Assembly: GCA_003600225.1 (NCBI GenBank)
Contig: QZFT01000058.1
Location: 1 to 49,966 of the forward strand
Reading direction: 5' to 3'
Source: Pseudonocardiaceae bacterium YIM PH 21723
GTDB lineage: Bacteria; Actinomycetota; Actinomycetes; Mycobacteriales; Pseudonocardiaceae
DNA: 49,966 nucleotides
Position numbers and translations under genes: made by a program. Under the pieces are notes generated by a model. It ran no database searches, was not told the origin of the DNA, and was given only the letters and a program-made list of their open reading frames with translations. Shown here piece by piece: positions 25,042 through 33,898 of this stretch (position 1 is its first letter; the number at the start of each line of letters is the position of its first letter).

Positions 25042-26660
25042 CCACACTGATCGAACGTCCCGAAGCTCCGACGGTCCGGCTGCGCAGGCCGCAGCGAGAC
25101 GCCTCCTGGCGACCCGCACCGGCACCGAAGCCGCCCAAGCGGGCCAGGCACCGGCGGCCGGAGGGCAGCCGGTTCTCCTCCGACACCTGGATCGTGCTCG
25201 CGCTGCTCGTGGTGGTGCTCGGCGTGCAGGCCTGGAACATCACCGGGTTCCCGCCGATCAGTGCCGACGAGGGCACCTACCTGGCACAGGCCTGGGCGGT
25301 GGCCCGCGGCGACGGCCTCGCGCACTACACCTACTGGTACGACCATCCGCCGCTGGGCTGGATGCAGATCGCGCTGCTGAGCTGGCTGCCCGGACTCCTC
25401 GCCCCCGGCGCACTCGCCGTCGCCGGCGGCAGGCTGATCATGCTCGTGGTCACCGGCGCGGCCGTCGTGCTGCTCTACAAGCTGGGCGACCGGCTGGACC
25501 TGCCGCGCTGGGCCTCGGTCCTGGCGGTGCTGCTGTACGGGCTCTCCCCGCTAGCGGTGATCATGCACCGGCAGATCTACCTGGACAACGTCGCGGTCGT
25601 CTGGATGCTGGCCGCCATGGTGCTCGCGCTGTCGCCGCGCAGGCACCTGTGGCACCACGTGGCGGCGGGCATCTGCGTCGCGGTCGCCGTGCTGTCCAAG
25701 GAGACGATGCTCCTGGTGTTCCCGGCGGTGCTGATCGCGCTGTGGCGCGGCACCCACAAGAGCACCCGGACCTTCTCCCTGGTGGGTTTCGGCTCCGGAC
25801 TGGTGCTCGTCGGCTCCTTCTACCCGCTGTACGCGCTGATCAAGGGCGAGCTGTTCCCGGGCAGGGACCACGTGTCGCTGCTGGGCGCGATCTTCTTCCA
25901 GCTGGGTGGCCGCGAGGGCTCCGGCAGCGTGTTCACCCCGGGTAGCTCGGCGTACATCACGGTCGGTTCCTGGTTGTACTACGACAAGGTGCTGATCTTC
26001 GCCGGGCTGGCGGCGGCCCTCGCCGGGCTGTTCCTGCGCAGGCTGTGGGTGCCGGCGGTCGCCGTCCTGCTGCTCGCGGTGATGGTGCTGCGTCCCGGCG
26101 GCTACCTGCCGTCGATGTACATCATCCAGGCGCTGCCGTTCCTCGCACTGAGCGTCGCCGGGATGGTCGATGTGCTGGCCGACCGGGCATCGCGGCTGCT
26201 GGGCAACTGGCAGCCGGTGCGCCGCAAGGTGGTCATCGGCTACGTCGCCATGGTGCTGGCCGGGCTGCTCGCGCCCGTCTGGTGGCAGGGCAACGCGGCG
26301 GCGCTGACCAGGCAGGACACCCAGTCCTACCGGGATGCCGTCGCGTGGATCGGCTCCTCCGTCCAGGACAAGGACCACAAGCGGATCGTCGTCGACGACG
26401 GCATGTGGCTGGACATGGTCAAGCAGGATTTCCGGCCGGGCACCGGTGCGATCTGGTTCTACAAGATCGACCTCGACCCCGAGGTCATGACGCACCTGCC
26501 CGGCGGCTGGCGGGACATCGACTACGTGGTGTCCACCCCGATGCTCCGGGACCGGCCCGACGTACTGCCCACGGTCACCGCGGCCCTGGCGCACTCCCGC
26601 GTACTCGCCACCTTCGGCGAGGGCGACAACCGTGTCGAGATCCGACAGATCACCACCTGA
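25038..26660 (+). CDS. GT39-type membrane glycosyltransferase (PMT/ArnT-like)
   Basis: 540 aa. A basic N-terminal tail of about 48 residues precedes 9-11 hydrophobic helices. The first extracytoplasmic loop has the catalytic Asp-Glu of the GT-C family (SADEGTYLAQAW) and YDHPPLGW. The C-terminal 130 residues are soluble and probably outside the membrane. The GTG overlaps the GT2 stop by 4 bases (GTGA). A polyprenyl-phosphate sugar is the likely donor, and the acceptor could be the glycan or a protein made by this locus. Confidence 0.9.
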   Translation: MTTLIERPEAPTVRLRRPQRDASWRPAPAPKPPKRARHRRPEGSRFSSDTWIVLALLVVVLGVQAWNITGFPPISADEGTYLAQAWAVARGDGLAHYTYWYDHPPLGWMQIALLSWLPGLLAPGALAVAGGRLIMLVVTGAAVVLLYKLGDRLDLPRWASVLAVLLYGLSPLAVIMHRQIYLDNVAVVWMLAAMVLALSPRRHLWHHVAAGICVAVAVLSKETMLLVFPAVLIALWRGTHKSTRTFSLVGFGSGLVLVGSFYPLYALIKGELFPGRDHVSLLGAIFFQLGGREGSGSVFTPGSSAYITVGSWLYYDKVLIFAGLAAALAGLFLRRLWVPAVAVLLLAVMVLRPGGYLPSMYIIQALPFLALSVAGMVDVLADRASRLLGNWQPVRRKVVIGYVAMVLAGLLAPVWWQGNAAALTRQDTQSYRDAVAWIGSSVQDKDHKRIVVDDGMWLDMVKQDFRPGTGAIWFYKIDLDPEVMTHLPGGWRDIDYVVSTPMLRDRPDVLPTVTAALAHSRVLATFGEGDNRVEIRQITT

Positions 26661-26675
26661 GAAAGGCGACAACCG

Positions 26676-27218
26676 ATGAAGAAGTTCCTCACCACGGGCC
26701 TGCTGGCCGCACTGCTGACCGCCCCGCTGCTCGCGGCGCCCGCCTCGGCCGCGCCGCCGAACCTGCTCGGCACCCCGATCCCCGGCCCGAACGGCCAGCC
26801 CGCCTGCTGGCAGGTCTACGGCTGGGGCGAGAACACCTACAACGCCGGCTGGACCTACGACCTCCAGATGGGCGGCGGCATCCGCCTGGACGTGACCAGC
26901 CACAAGTCCGGTGACCGCAAGTTCATGCCGACCAACAACGACCAGTGTTCCGTCGCCGTACAGCCGGGTGCGAAGTACAACCTGGGCCTGACCTACCGGA
27001 ACAGCGTGCCCGCGTCGATCACCGTGTTCACCCACTCCCCGGCGACCGGCTGGCAGTACTGGACCGACCTGGCCACGCTGCCCGCGACGACCGGCGCCAA
27101 CTCCTTCCAGGTGCAGACCCCGGTCATCCCGGCGGGCGTGGACCGGCTGATCTGGGGTGCCTCCATCTCCGAGGTCGGCTACGTGGTCTCCACCCGGTAC
27201 TCGATGACCAAGGCCTGA
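26676..27218 (+). CDS. small exported domain protein homologous to the N-domain of the GlxA-like oxidase
   Basis: 180 aa with a clear Sec signal (MKKFLTTGLLAALL, ending in ASA). The mature part aligns throughout with residues about 35-185 of the next gene's product: CWQ-x-YGWGEN, SGDRK, TGWQYWTDL, TPVIPAGVD and YSMT all match. It looks like a beta-sandwich carbohydrate-binding module, which is inferred from context. It lies 15 nt after the GT39 gene. Confidence 0.85.
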   Translation: MKKFLTTGLLAALLTAPLLAAPASAAPPNLLGTPIPGPNGQPACWQVYGWGENTYNAGWTYDLQMGGGIRLDVTSHKSGDRKFMPTNNDQCSVAVQPGAKYNLGLTYRNSVPASITVFTHSPATGWQYWTDLATLPATTGANSFQVQTPVIPAGVDRLIWGASISEVGYVVSTRYSMTKA

Positions 27219-27253
27219 TCCCACTCCCCCATATGGCAGAAAGGCGGGACACC

Positions 27254-29320
27254 GTGCACACCACCAAGAAAGGCTGGCTGGCCTTCGGCGCGAGTGTCGC
27301 CGCCGCGGCCATGCTCTACACGCCGTTGGTCCTGCTGCCCGCATCGGCGGCCCAGAACCTGATGCCGAACCCTGGATTCAGCCAGGTCGACGCGGACGGT
27401 AAGCCGGTGTGCTGGCAGGACTACGGCTGGGGCGAGAACCGCTCGGACTACGGGCTGACCGCGGAGAAGGCCCTGCGGCTCACCATGTCCGAGCGGACGT
27501 CCGGGGACCGCAAGGTCATGCCGGCGCAGAACACCGACTGCGCGCCGCAGGTGGCCGCGGGCACCCAGTACGACCTGTCACTGACCTATCGGACCAGCAC
27601 GCCGAACACGGCGATCACCCTGTTCAAGCACACCGCCGAGAAGGGCTGGGAGTACTGGACGGACCTGTCCACCCTGGCGGTGACCGGCGAGGACAAGCAG
27701 TTCCGGGTGCGTACCCCGGCGATCCCGGCGGGGGTGGACCAGCTGAGCTGGGGCGTCACCGCCTACGGCGACGGCGAGGCCGTCACCCGGGACTACTCGA
27801 TGACCGCGGTACTGGCCGATCCGCCGCGGAAACGGTGCCAGGCGGGCCAGGCCTGCCCGAAGGGCCAGTGGGACGTGCTGCCGTACCAGTCGCCGGTCCG
27901 CGGCATCCACGCCGTGCTGCTGCACACCGGCAAGGTGCTGCTGATCGCCGGCTCCGGCAACGACCCGAGCGCCTTCGAGCGGGGCAGTTTCACCTCCGCC
28001 GTGTACGACCCGGCGGCGGGCACGTTCACCTCGGTGCCCACCCCGTCGGACCTGTTCTGCTCCGGGCACACCCAGCTGGCCGACGGCCGCATCCTGGTGA
28101 TGGGCGGCAACGCGGGCTACCCGACCGAGGACGGGAAGGCCAACTACAAGGGCCTGGCCGTCTCCTACATCTTCGACCCGGCGACCAACAGCTACCAGCG
28201 GACCAACGACCTGACCGCCGGGCACTGGTATCCGTCGGCCACCACGCTGGGCAACGGTGACGTGATCTCGCTGGGCGGGCTGGACGAGAAGTCCGAGGGC
28301 AGCGTGTCGGTCGAGTACTTCTCCCAGGAGAAGGGGCGCTGGCTGGCGGGCAACGAGATCAACCAGACCTGGAAGTTCTGGGGCCTGTACCCGTCGATGA
28401 TCCTGACCGCCGAGGGCAAGCTGTTCTACACCGGCAGCCACGTGTTCGGGAACGGCCTCGACGGCACCGGATCCTCGCTGTACGACTACGGCAGCGGCAC
28501 CATCCGGGACGTGGAAGGCCTGCAGGACAAGGACAACCGGGACCAGTCGATGAGTGTGTTGCTGCCCCCGGCCCAAGATCAGCGGGTGCTGACCCTCGGC
28601 GGCGGCAACATCAACACGAACGTGGCCGCGAACCGGCACACGGACATCATCGACCTGAAGGAGAAGAACCCGCGGCACAAGCCCGGACCGCAGCTGCCGC
28701 AGGGGCACATGACCGACGGCACGCCGCAGGGACACGGCGAGGGCAAGATGTACCTGTCCGCGGTGATCCTGCCCGACGGCCAGGTGTTCGAAACCGGCGG
28801 CGGGCTGCACAACCGCAGCGATCCGGTGTTCGAGGCCTCCATGTTCGACCCGAAGACGAACACGTTCACCGAGGGCATGGCCACCGACCCGGTGCCGCGC
28901 GGCTACCACTCCTCGGCGTTTTTGCTGCCCGACGGCCGGGTCCTCGCGGTGGGCAACAACCCCGGCGACGGCTCGTTCGACCAGCGCATCTCGGTGTACT
29001 CGCCGTCCTACCTGTACAAGGGAACCCGCTCGAAGATCACCTCGGTGGCCTCGAAGAACTGGACCTACGGCAGCGCGCAGCAGATCACCGTGGACAGGCC
29101 GGTCGCCAAGGCGGTGCTGATCCGCCCCGCCGCGGTGACCCACTCCTCGGACCCCAACCAGCGTTCGGTGGACCTGCCGATGGCCGTCGACGGGGACAGG
29201 CTGACCCTGACGGTCACCGCCAACCAGAACATGGCTCCGCCCGGCTGGTACATGCTGTTCGCGGTGGACGCCGACGGAGTCCCGTCGGTCGCCGAGTGGG
29301 TCAGGGTCGGCGATGCGTAG
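27254..29320 (+). CDS. GlxA-like radical-copper oxidase with N-terminal binding domain
   Basis: 688 aa. The signal peptide ends at about residue 33 (ASAAQ). Residues 35-185 repeat the small exported domain protein. From about 200 to 585 is a kelch-type propeller, and a C-terminal beta domain (DUF1929) follows. The active-site set of galactose/glyoxal oxidases is present: Cys269 (LFCSGH) for the thioether link, Tyr326 (GHWYPSAT), Tyr551-His552 (RGYHSSAF) and His630 (VTHSSDPNQR). It should oxidise a terminal alcohol or aldehyde of the glycan and make H2O2. I use the GTG at 27254; an ATG at 27233 is an alternative. Confidence 0.92.
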   Translation: MHTTKKGWLAFGASVAAAAMLYTPLVLLPASAAQNLMPNPGFSQVDADGKPVCWQDYGWGENRSDYGLTAEKALRLTMSERTSGDRKVMPAQNTDCAPQVAAGTQYDLSLTYRTSTPNTAITLFKHTAEKGWEYWTDLSTLAVTGEDKQFRVRTPAIPAGVDQLSWGVTAYGDGEAVTRDYSMTAVLADPPRKRCQAGQACPKGQWDVLPYQSPVRGIHAVLLHTGKVLLIAGSGNDPSAFERGSFTSAVYDPAAGTFTSVPTPSDLFCSGHTQLADGRILVMGGNAGYPTEDGKANYKGLAVSYIFDPATNSYQRTNDLTAGHWYPSATTLGNGDVISLGGLDEKSEGSVSVEYFSQEKGRWLAGNEINQTWKFWGLYPSMILTAEGKLFYTGSHVFGNGLDGTGSSLYDYGSGTIRDVEGLQDKDNRDQSMSVLLPPAQDQRVLTLGGGNINTNVAANRHTDIIDLKEKNPRHKPGPQLPQGHMTDGTPQGHGEGKMYLSAVILPDGQVFETGGGLHNRSDPVFEASMFDPKTNTFTEGMATDPVPRGYHSSAFLLPDGRVLAVGNNPGDGSFDQRISVYSPSYLYKGTRSKITSVASKNWTYGSAQQITVDRPVAKAVLIRPAAVTHSSDPNQRSVDLPMAVDGDRLTLTVTANQNMAPPGWYMLFAVDADGVPSVAEWVRVGDA

Positions 29321-29714
29321 GCACCGGCTGGCCGCCCTCGCCGCGCTGGCGCTGGCCGTCGTCCCGCTGCTGCTGGTCCTCGTGCCGCTGCTGCCGGCCC
29401 AGGACGAGCACGCCGAGGCGAGCGTGGAGCGGCCGCTGGTCACCGCCACGACGGTGCCGGCCCCGCCGACGACCAGGTACACGTCGCCGCCCAGGCCGAA
29501 GACGCCGGTGCTGCTGCCGGGCGGCTATGACGGCTGCGACCACGCGTACGGCGAGCGGGTGCAGTGCGTGCCGTGGACGTTCCCGCCGGGTACGGCGAAC
29601 GGCTGCGACTGGCTGCGGCAGCACGGGTTCGGCCCGCTGACGGTACGCGGCCACGACCGGCACGGACTGGACACCAACGGCGACGGCACCGCCTGCGGCC
29701 GGGGCGACCGCTGA
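29313..29714 (+). CDS. exported protein with excalibur-like Ca-binding motif
   Basis: 133 aa. A hydrophobic N-terminal segment (about residues 6-27) is followed by a Thr/Pro-rich stretch. A C-terminal Cys-rich domain ends in DTNGDGTACG, close to the excalibur DxDxDGxxCE pattern but with Gly after Cys instead of Glu. The ATG overlaps the oxidase stop by 8 bases, which ties it to the glycan locus. Calcium binding is inferred. Confidence 0.8.
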   Translation: MRRHRLAALAALALAVVPLLLVLVPLLPAQDEHAEASVERPLVTATTVPAPPTTRYTSPPRPKTPVLLPGGYDGCDHAYGERVQCVPWTFPPGTANGCDWLRQHGFGPLTVRGHDRHGLDTNGDGTACGRGDR

Positions 29715-29730
29715 CCGCTGCTCCTCCGCG

Positions 29731-29779
29731 CCGAAGTTGACGATGTTCGGGCGCTCTTCCCGAACATCGTCAACTTCGG
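29731..29779. repeat. intergenic palindrome R5
   Basis: CCGAAGTTGACGATGTTCGG and its perfect complement, with an intervening loop GGCGCTCTTC. It lies 17 nt after the excalibur-protein stop and is a likely terminator of the glycan operon. Confidence 0.92.
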
Positions 29780-29851
29780 AACACCCGAGGTAGACGAAGG
29801 CGTCCTTCAGGTCCACGGCGGAAGCGGCCCGGGCTACCGGTGGCCGTCGCT

Positions 29852-29907
29852 CCGAAGTTGGCGATGTTCGCGGCGAGGAACGAGCCCCGAACATCGCCAA
29901 CTTCGGG
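29852..29907. repeat. intergenic palindrome R6
   Basis: Arms as in R3 (GGCGATGTTCG version). The loop contains GCGAGGAACGAGCC, the reverse complement of the R10 loop, so this copy is inverted. It is 72 nt from R5, making a tandem pair. Confidence 0.92.
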
Positions 29908-29947
29908 ATCGGGAAAATCGCTGGCCGCCACCGGGACACTGGTGAGC

Positions 29948-30691
29948 ATGACCCCGGAACCGGTACCGGCGACAACAGCTCGGGCGGCCGAGTGGATCGT
30001 TGCCGCCGTCCGGCACTTCGACCACACCGTCGGCATGCTGCTGCCCGCCGTCTTCCCGGCCTACGCGCGCGTTTTCCACCCCGCGCTGCACAACGCGGAA
30101 CCTGTGCGCTGGCGGGATATCGCGGCCGCGAACGACCGGACCATGCACCCGCTCGTCCAATGGGCACTCATCAATCCGCCCCTGCCGGGCGAGACCTCGC
30201 ACCCGGAGACCTGGGGACGCGATCTCCGCTCGCTGCGGGAAAGGGACGGTCTCTGGGATGAGGAGCCGCCGCTGGGCACCCTGCCAACGGCGACGATCAC
30301 CAGCCTCGCAGCGGTGCTGACCGGGCACACCGGGACGCCCGGCCGCTGCTGGCCGGCCGTCTGGGAGGGCTACGGCAACCTGGCGGAGAAGTGGCGCGAG
30401 GCGCCCCGGTTCGAGATGCCGGGGCGCGGCATGCACCTGCTCTCCGGACCGGTCGCCGCCGTGCGGTTCTCGCTGTCCGATTCGGACTGCCGGCCGCTGC
30501 ACCCGAGCCTGTGGTGGCCTGCCGATCACGCCTGGTGCGTGGCCACCGACGTCGACCTGCGCACCACCTATGTCGGTGGCAGCGTGGCGGCCATCGCCGC
30601 GATCGCTGCGGACCCGGAACTCGAAGCGCTCCCGGTGCTGGCCACCGACCCGATCAGCTGGACCTCGGACACGATCAACCCGAGGGCCTGA
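29948..30691 (+). CDS. hypothetical protein, 247 aa
   Basis: Soluble, no signal peptide, no family recognised. Trp-, Pro- and His-rich in the first half (HFDHTVGMLLPAVFPAYARVF), with a later segment (LWWPADHAWCVATDVDLRTT) that resembles the core of proteins annotated as hypothetical in many actinobacteria. The ATG at 29948 has GGTGAG just upstream. The 3' end overlaps the tetR gene on the minus strand by 17 bases. Confidence 0.7.
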   Translation: MTPEPVPATTARAAEWIVAAVRHFDHTVGMLLPAVFPAYARVFHPALHNAEPVRWRDIAAANDRTMHPLVQWALINPPLPGETSHPETWGRDLRSLRERDGLWDEEPPLGTLPTATITSLAAVLTGHTGTPGRCWPAVWEGYGNLAEKWREAPRFEMPGRGMHLLSGPVAAVRFSLSDSDCRPLHPSLWWPADHAWCVATDVDLRTTYVGGSVAAIAAIAADPELEALPVLATDPISWTSDTINPRA

Positions 30692-31259
30692 CCGCGTTCA
30701 GCAGCAGCGGGAGCATCCGGCGCTCCAGGGTGCCCGGCGGCAGCCGATCCGGCTCCACCCAGCTCTGCGCGGGGGCGCCCTCGACGATCACCACGATCAT
30801 CCGGACGAGCGCCTCCAGGTCGGTGCCCGGTTCCCAGTCCAGCCGGCCCAGCACGCCGAGCAGCTGTTCCCGGACCCAGCCGTCGCGGGCGGCCAGGTGC
30901 GCGGCGACCTGCGGGTTCCGGATGGCGTGCAGGGTGAACTCGGTGCTGACCAGGTACCAGTTGCGGTCGTGCTCGTAGTCGAGCAGCGCCGTCACCAGGC
31001 CGTCGACGGTGGGCTCGGCGCGGTCGACGCGATCGACGACCTGCTCCACGACCACCGCCATGCGGGCGTCGAACAACGCGAGGAACAGCTCCTCCTTGGA
31101 GCCGAAGTTCGAGTAGAACGCGCCGCGGGTGTACCCGGCGCGGTCGCAGATGTCCTCGATGCGCGCGCCGCCGAAGCCCTGTTCGGCGAACACCTCCATC
31201 GCGGCGTCCAGCAGCCGGGCCCGGGTCTGCGGGCGGCGCTTGGTCGTTCCCCTGGGCAT
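30675..31259 (-). CDS. TetR-family regulator A
   Basis: 194 aa. The N-terminal HTH is intact (FAEQGFGGARIEDICDRAGY, then TRGAFYSNFGSKEELF). The C-terminal ligand domain shares blocks such as WYLVS-EF-LHAIR and EGAPAQS-VEP with the second TetR gene at 32.1-32.7 kb, so the two are paralogues. It is divergent from the class II aldolase gene, and the 80-bp gap holds a perfect dyad likely bound by this protein. Confidence 0.92.
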   Translation of the reverse strand: MPRGTTKRRPQTRARLLDAAMEVFAEQGFGGARIEDICDRAGYTRGAFYSNFGSKEELFLALFDARMAVVVEQVVDRVDRAEPTVDGLVTALLDYEHDRNWYLVSTEFTLHAIRNPQVAAHLAARDGWVREQLLGVLGRLDWEPGTDLEALVRMIVVIVEGAPAQSWVEPDRLPPGTLERRMLPLLLNAVRPSG

Positions 31260-31300
31260 CCACCCTCCTTGACATCACCGGTGCCACAAAATATACAGAG

Positions 31301-31315
31301 GTGTATCGGATACAC
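31301..31315. promoter_or_regulatory. 15-bp dyad, candidate TetR operator
   Basis: GTGTATCGGATACAC is a perfect inverted repeat with a central base. An overlapping ATACA/TGTAT dyad lies just left of it (31292-31306 region). It sits between the divergent tetR A and aldolase genes, 24 nt before the aldolase ATG. Confidence 0.7.
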
Positions 31316-31339
31316 AAACGTATCGCTTAGGGGGTTCTG

Positions 31340-32119
31340 ATGACCGAATCCGTCGTCCAACCTGGCACGGTGATCCCACGGCCGCCCACGTTCGACTCCG
31401 TCGAGCAGGAGCGGCGGTACCGCAAGGAACAGCTCGCCGCGGGCTTCCGGCTGTTCGGCCGCTTCGGGTTCTCCGAGGGCGTCGCCGGGCACATCACCGT
31501 GCGCGATCCCGAGCACCCGGACCAGTTCTGGGTGAATCCGTTCGGCATGAGCTTCAACCAGATCAAGGCCTCCGACCTGATCCTGGTCGACCACGAGGGC
31601 ACCGTCGTGCACGGCGACCGCGCGGTGAACCGGGCCGCCTTCGTCATCCACTCCCAGGTGCACCAGGCCCGGCCGGACGCCATCGCCGCCGCGCACTCGC
31701 ACTCGCTGTACGGCAAGGCGTTCTCCAGCCTCGGCCTGCTCCTCGACCCGATCACCCAGGACGCGTGCGCGTTCTTCGAGGACCACGCGCTGTACGACGA
31801 CTACCGGGGCATCGTCAGCGAGGTCGAGGAAGGCAAGCGGATCGGCGCCGCGCTCGGCTCCTGCAAGGCCGTCATCCTGCAGAACCACGGCCTGCTGACC
31901 GTCGGCCAGTCCGTGGCCGAGGCCGTCTGGTGGTTCATCACCATGGAGCGGTCCTGCCAGGCGCAGCTGCTGGCCATGTCGGCGGGCACCCCGAAGCTGA
32001 TCGACCGGGAGACCGCGCTGCTCACCCGCGACCAGCTCGGCAGTCCCCTCGCAGGCTGGTTCCAGGCGCAGCCGCTCTACGACCAGATCCAGGTCTCCGA
32101 CCCCGACCTGGTCAACTGA
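31340..32119 (+). CDS. class II aldolase/adducin family protein
   Basis: 259 aa. Zinc-site blocks of the family are present: GHITVRDP, the AAHSHSLYGKAFS pair of His, and QNHGLLTVG with the third His. A catalytic role on a sugar phosphate or another aldol substrate is inferred; many members of this subclass have unknown substrates. Two TetR genes flank it, and the 3' end overlaps the second one by 8 bases. Confidence 0.9.
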   Translation: MTESVVQPGTVIPRPPTFDSVEQERRYRKEQLAAGFRLFGRFGFSEGVAGHITVRDPEHPDQFWVNPFGMSFNQIKASDLILVDHEGTVVHGDRAVNRAAFVIHSQVHQARPDAIAAAHSHSLYGKAFSSLGLLLDPITQDACAFFEDHALYDDYRGIVSEVEEGKRIGAALGSCKAVILQNHGLLTVGQSVAEAVWWFITMERSCQAQLLAMSAGTPKLIDRETALLTRDQLGSPLAGWFQAQPLYDQIQVSDPDLVN

Positions 32120-32711
32120 CCCCGTAGTACCCGAGCACGATCGGCAGCAACTCGTGTTCCAGGGACGTCGGCGGGACCAGGTGCGGTTCCACCAGGCTCT
32201 GCGCCGGCGCCCCTTCGAGGATGACGATCAGCATCCTGGCCAGCCGGTGCAGCTCGGCGTCCGGCCGGTCGATCACCCTGCGCAGCACCGAGACCATATG
32301 ATCGCGGGCCTGCGCGTCGCGCAGCGCGAGCCGCTCGGCGAACTCCGGGTGCCGGATGGCGTGCAGGGAGAACTCCATGCTCACCAGGTACCAGGCCCGT
32401 TCGTCGTCGGCGTTCTTGGCGTGCAGCAGCGCGGTGATCATCCGGTCCGCCGTCAGCTGTTCGGTGCCCAGCCGGAGCAGCAGCTCGGAGATGCGCTCGC
32501 AGTTGGCCGTCAGCCGGGTGTCGAACAACGCCAGGAACAGTTCCTCGGTCGAGGCGAAATGGTCGTAGAAGTCGTCGGCCAGACAACCGGCGCGCTCGCA
32601 GATGTCCTCGACCGTGGTGCAGCCGAAGCCCTTGCGCACGAACACATCCATGCCCACCGTGCACAGTTGAACCCGGGTTATCGCACGCGACGTGATGATC
32701 TCCGTCGACAC
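32112..32711 (-). CDS. TetR-family regulator B
   Basis: 199 aa from the GTG at 32711, with GGAGGAG 6 nt upstream. The HTH region is recognisable but divergent (FVRKGFGCTTVEDICERAGC, LADDFYDHFASTEELF): the usual TRG-x-FYxxF turn is LADDFYDHF, so DNA contacts may differ. The ligand domain aligns with TetR A (WYLVSMEFSLHAIRHPE, LEGAPAQSLVEP). It converges on the aldolase gene with an 8-base overlap. Confidence 0.88.
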   Translation of the reverse strand: MSTEIITSRAITRVQLCTVGMDVFVRKGFGCTTVEDICERAGCLADDFYDHFASTEELFLALFDTRLTANCERISELLLRLGTEQLTADRMITALLHAKNADDERAWYLVSMEFSLHAIRHPEFAERLALRDAQARDHMVSVLRRVIDRPDAELHRLARMLIVILEGAPAQSLVEPHLVPPTSLEHELLPIVLGYYGVS

Positions 32712-32803
32712 GTGCACCTCCTCCGCAGTCCCCTGGGCAAGAAACTGTACTCGCCCAACAGGAGCCAGCGGGGGCCGTGACCTATCGGCCGATCGGCGGA
32801 AAC

Positions 32804-33304
32804 TCAGCCGTGCGCCAGCAGTTCCAGGGCGACGACGGCGAAGCCCAGACCGAACTCGGCGAACAACACGACCATCCTGGCCCAGGCGGGCAACCGGACC
32901 CGGCGGGCCGCCAGATAACCGATCGCGACCAGCCCGGCGATCAACGCGATCACCGAGCCACGCAGCGCCGCCTCGACCCGCCACACCCCGGCGGCGGCCA
33001 GCCCCATGAAGATCAACGGCAACGTCACCGCGCCCAGCGCGCCGAAGCTGGTGCGCAGCATGCGGGTGAACTCCGCGCGATCCGGCAGCAGCGCGTGCAC
33101 CGCGATGTGCGAGACCACGTCGGCCACCAGCACCGCGAGCAGCGTGCCCAGCACCACGATCGCCAGGGTCACGGCCGCCTCCCGCGCCGACTCACCGTGC
33201 GACTGCAACGTCAGCACCACGGCCAGCGCGGTGAAGGTGAGGTACACCCGTTCCTTCAGATGCGCGGTCCGCTCGGCCGCGTCCGCCGCACTCAGTCGCC
33301 TCAT
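32804..33304 (-). CDS. four-helix membrane protein, hypothetical
   Basis: 166 aa with an N-terminal polar segment (MRRLSAADAAERTAHLKERV) and four hydrophobic helices. There is no known family or catalytic motif. It lies 20 nt after the next gene's stop on the same strand, so it may be the last gene of the 36.3-to-32.8 kb run. Confidence 0.68.
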   Translation of the reverse strand: MRRLSAADAAERTAHLKERVYLTFTALAVVLTLQSHGESAREAAVTLAIVVLGTLLAVLVADVVSHIAVHALLPDRAEFTRMLRTSFGALGAVTLPLIFMGLAAAGVWRVEAALRGSVIALIAGLVAIGYLAARRVRLPAWARMVVLFAEFGLGFAVVALELLAHG

Positions 33305-33324
33305 GCCCGCAGGCTAACCCGAGG

Positions 33325-33855
33325 TCAGCCCACCGGCCACGGCGCGAAGTCGAGCCCCGCGTCCGGGATGAGCCCACGCAGTTCGGCGAACCGGTCCGCC
33401 GTCAGCCGGGACCGGCTACCGCCCGTTCCAGCGGAGCCGCGATACCACCCGACATGCCACCAGGCGTCGTCCTCGAACTCCAGCCGGTCGCCGAACGTGC
33501 CCGCCGTCAGGTAGTCGAGCATCCCGTGCAACTCGTCGGCGAGCCCCGGGACGGAGTCGTCACAGGCATCGCAGCCACACACCGGCAGGTACGCCTCGGT
33601 CAGCCCGAAGCGCAGCACCAGTCCGGGGAAGGCGGTGAACTCCACGGTCAGCGGGGCCGCCGCCGGATCCGCCGGGGTGATCAGGACGGCCTCGTGCCGG
33701 TCGGCGGTGGTGAACCGGTACCAGCGGACGTCGAACCCGGTGATCAGGTCGGCGACGGCCTGGCGGCCGATCTCGTGCAGCGACGCGAACCGCCCCGGAT
33801 CCGTGACCCGGCTGTACGCCTCCTGCGGCGGTCCGGCGTCGCCCCACCTGCTCAT
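33325..33855 (-). CDS. hypothetical protein, DUF6226-like
   Basis: 176 aa, soluble. A VCGCDACDD motif in the middle looks like a metal-binding or redox Cys cluster; the family name is from memory. Trp-rich C-terminal block (DDAWWHVGWYRG). It follows the HD protein gene by 43 nt on the same strand. No activity assigned. Confidence 0.68.
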   Translation of the reverse strand: MSRWGDAGPPQEAYSRVTDPGRFASLHEIGRQAVADLITGFDVRWYRFTTADRHEAVLITPADPAAAPLTVEFTAFPGLVLRFGLTEAYLPVCGCDACDDSVPGLADELHGMLDYLTAGTFGDRLEFEDDAWWHVGWYRGSAGTGGSRSRLTADRFAELRGLIPDAGLDFAPWPVG

Positions 33856-33898
33856 AGCACCCGATACTCCCCCAGTTCTGCCCGGTTGTCCCGGATTT

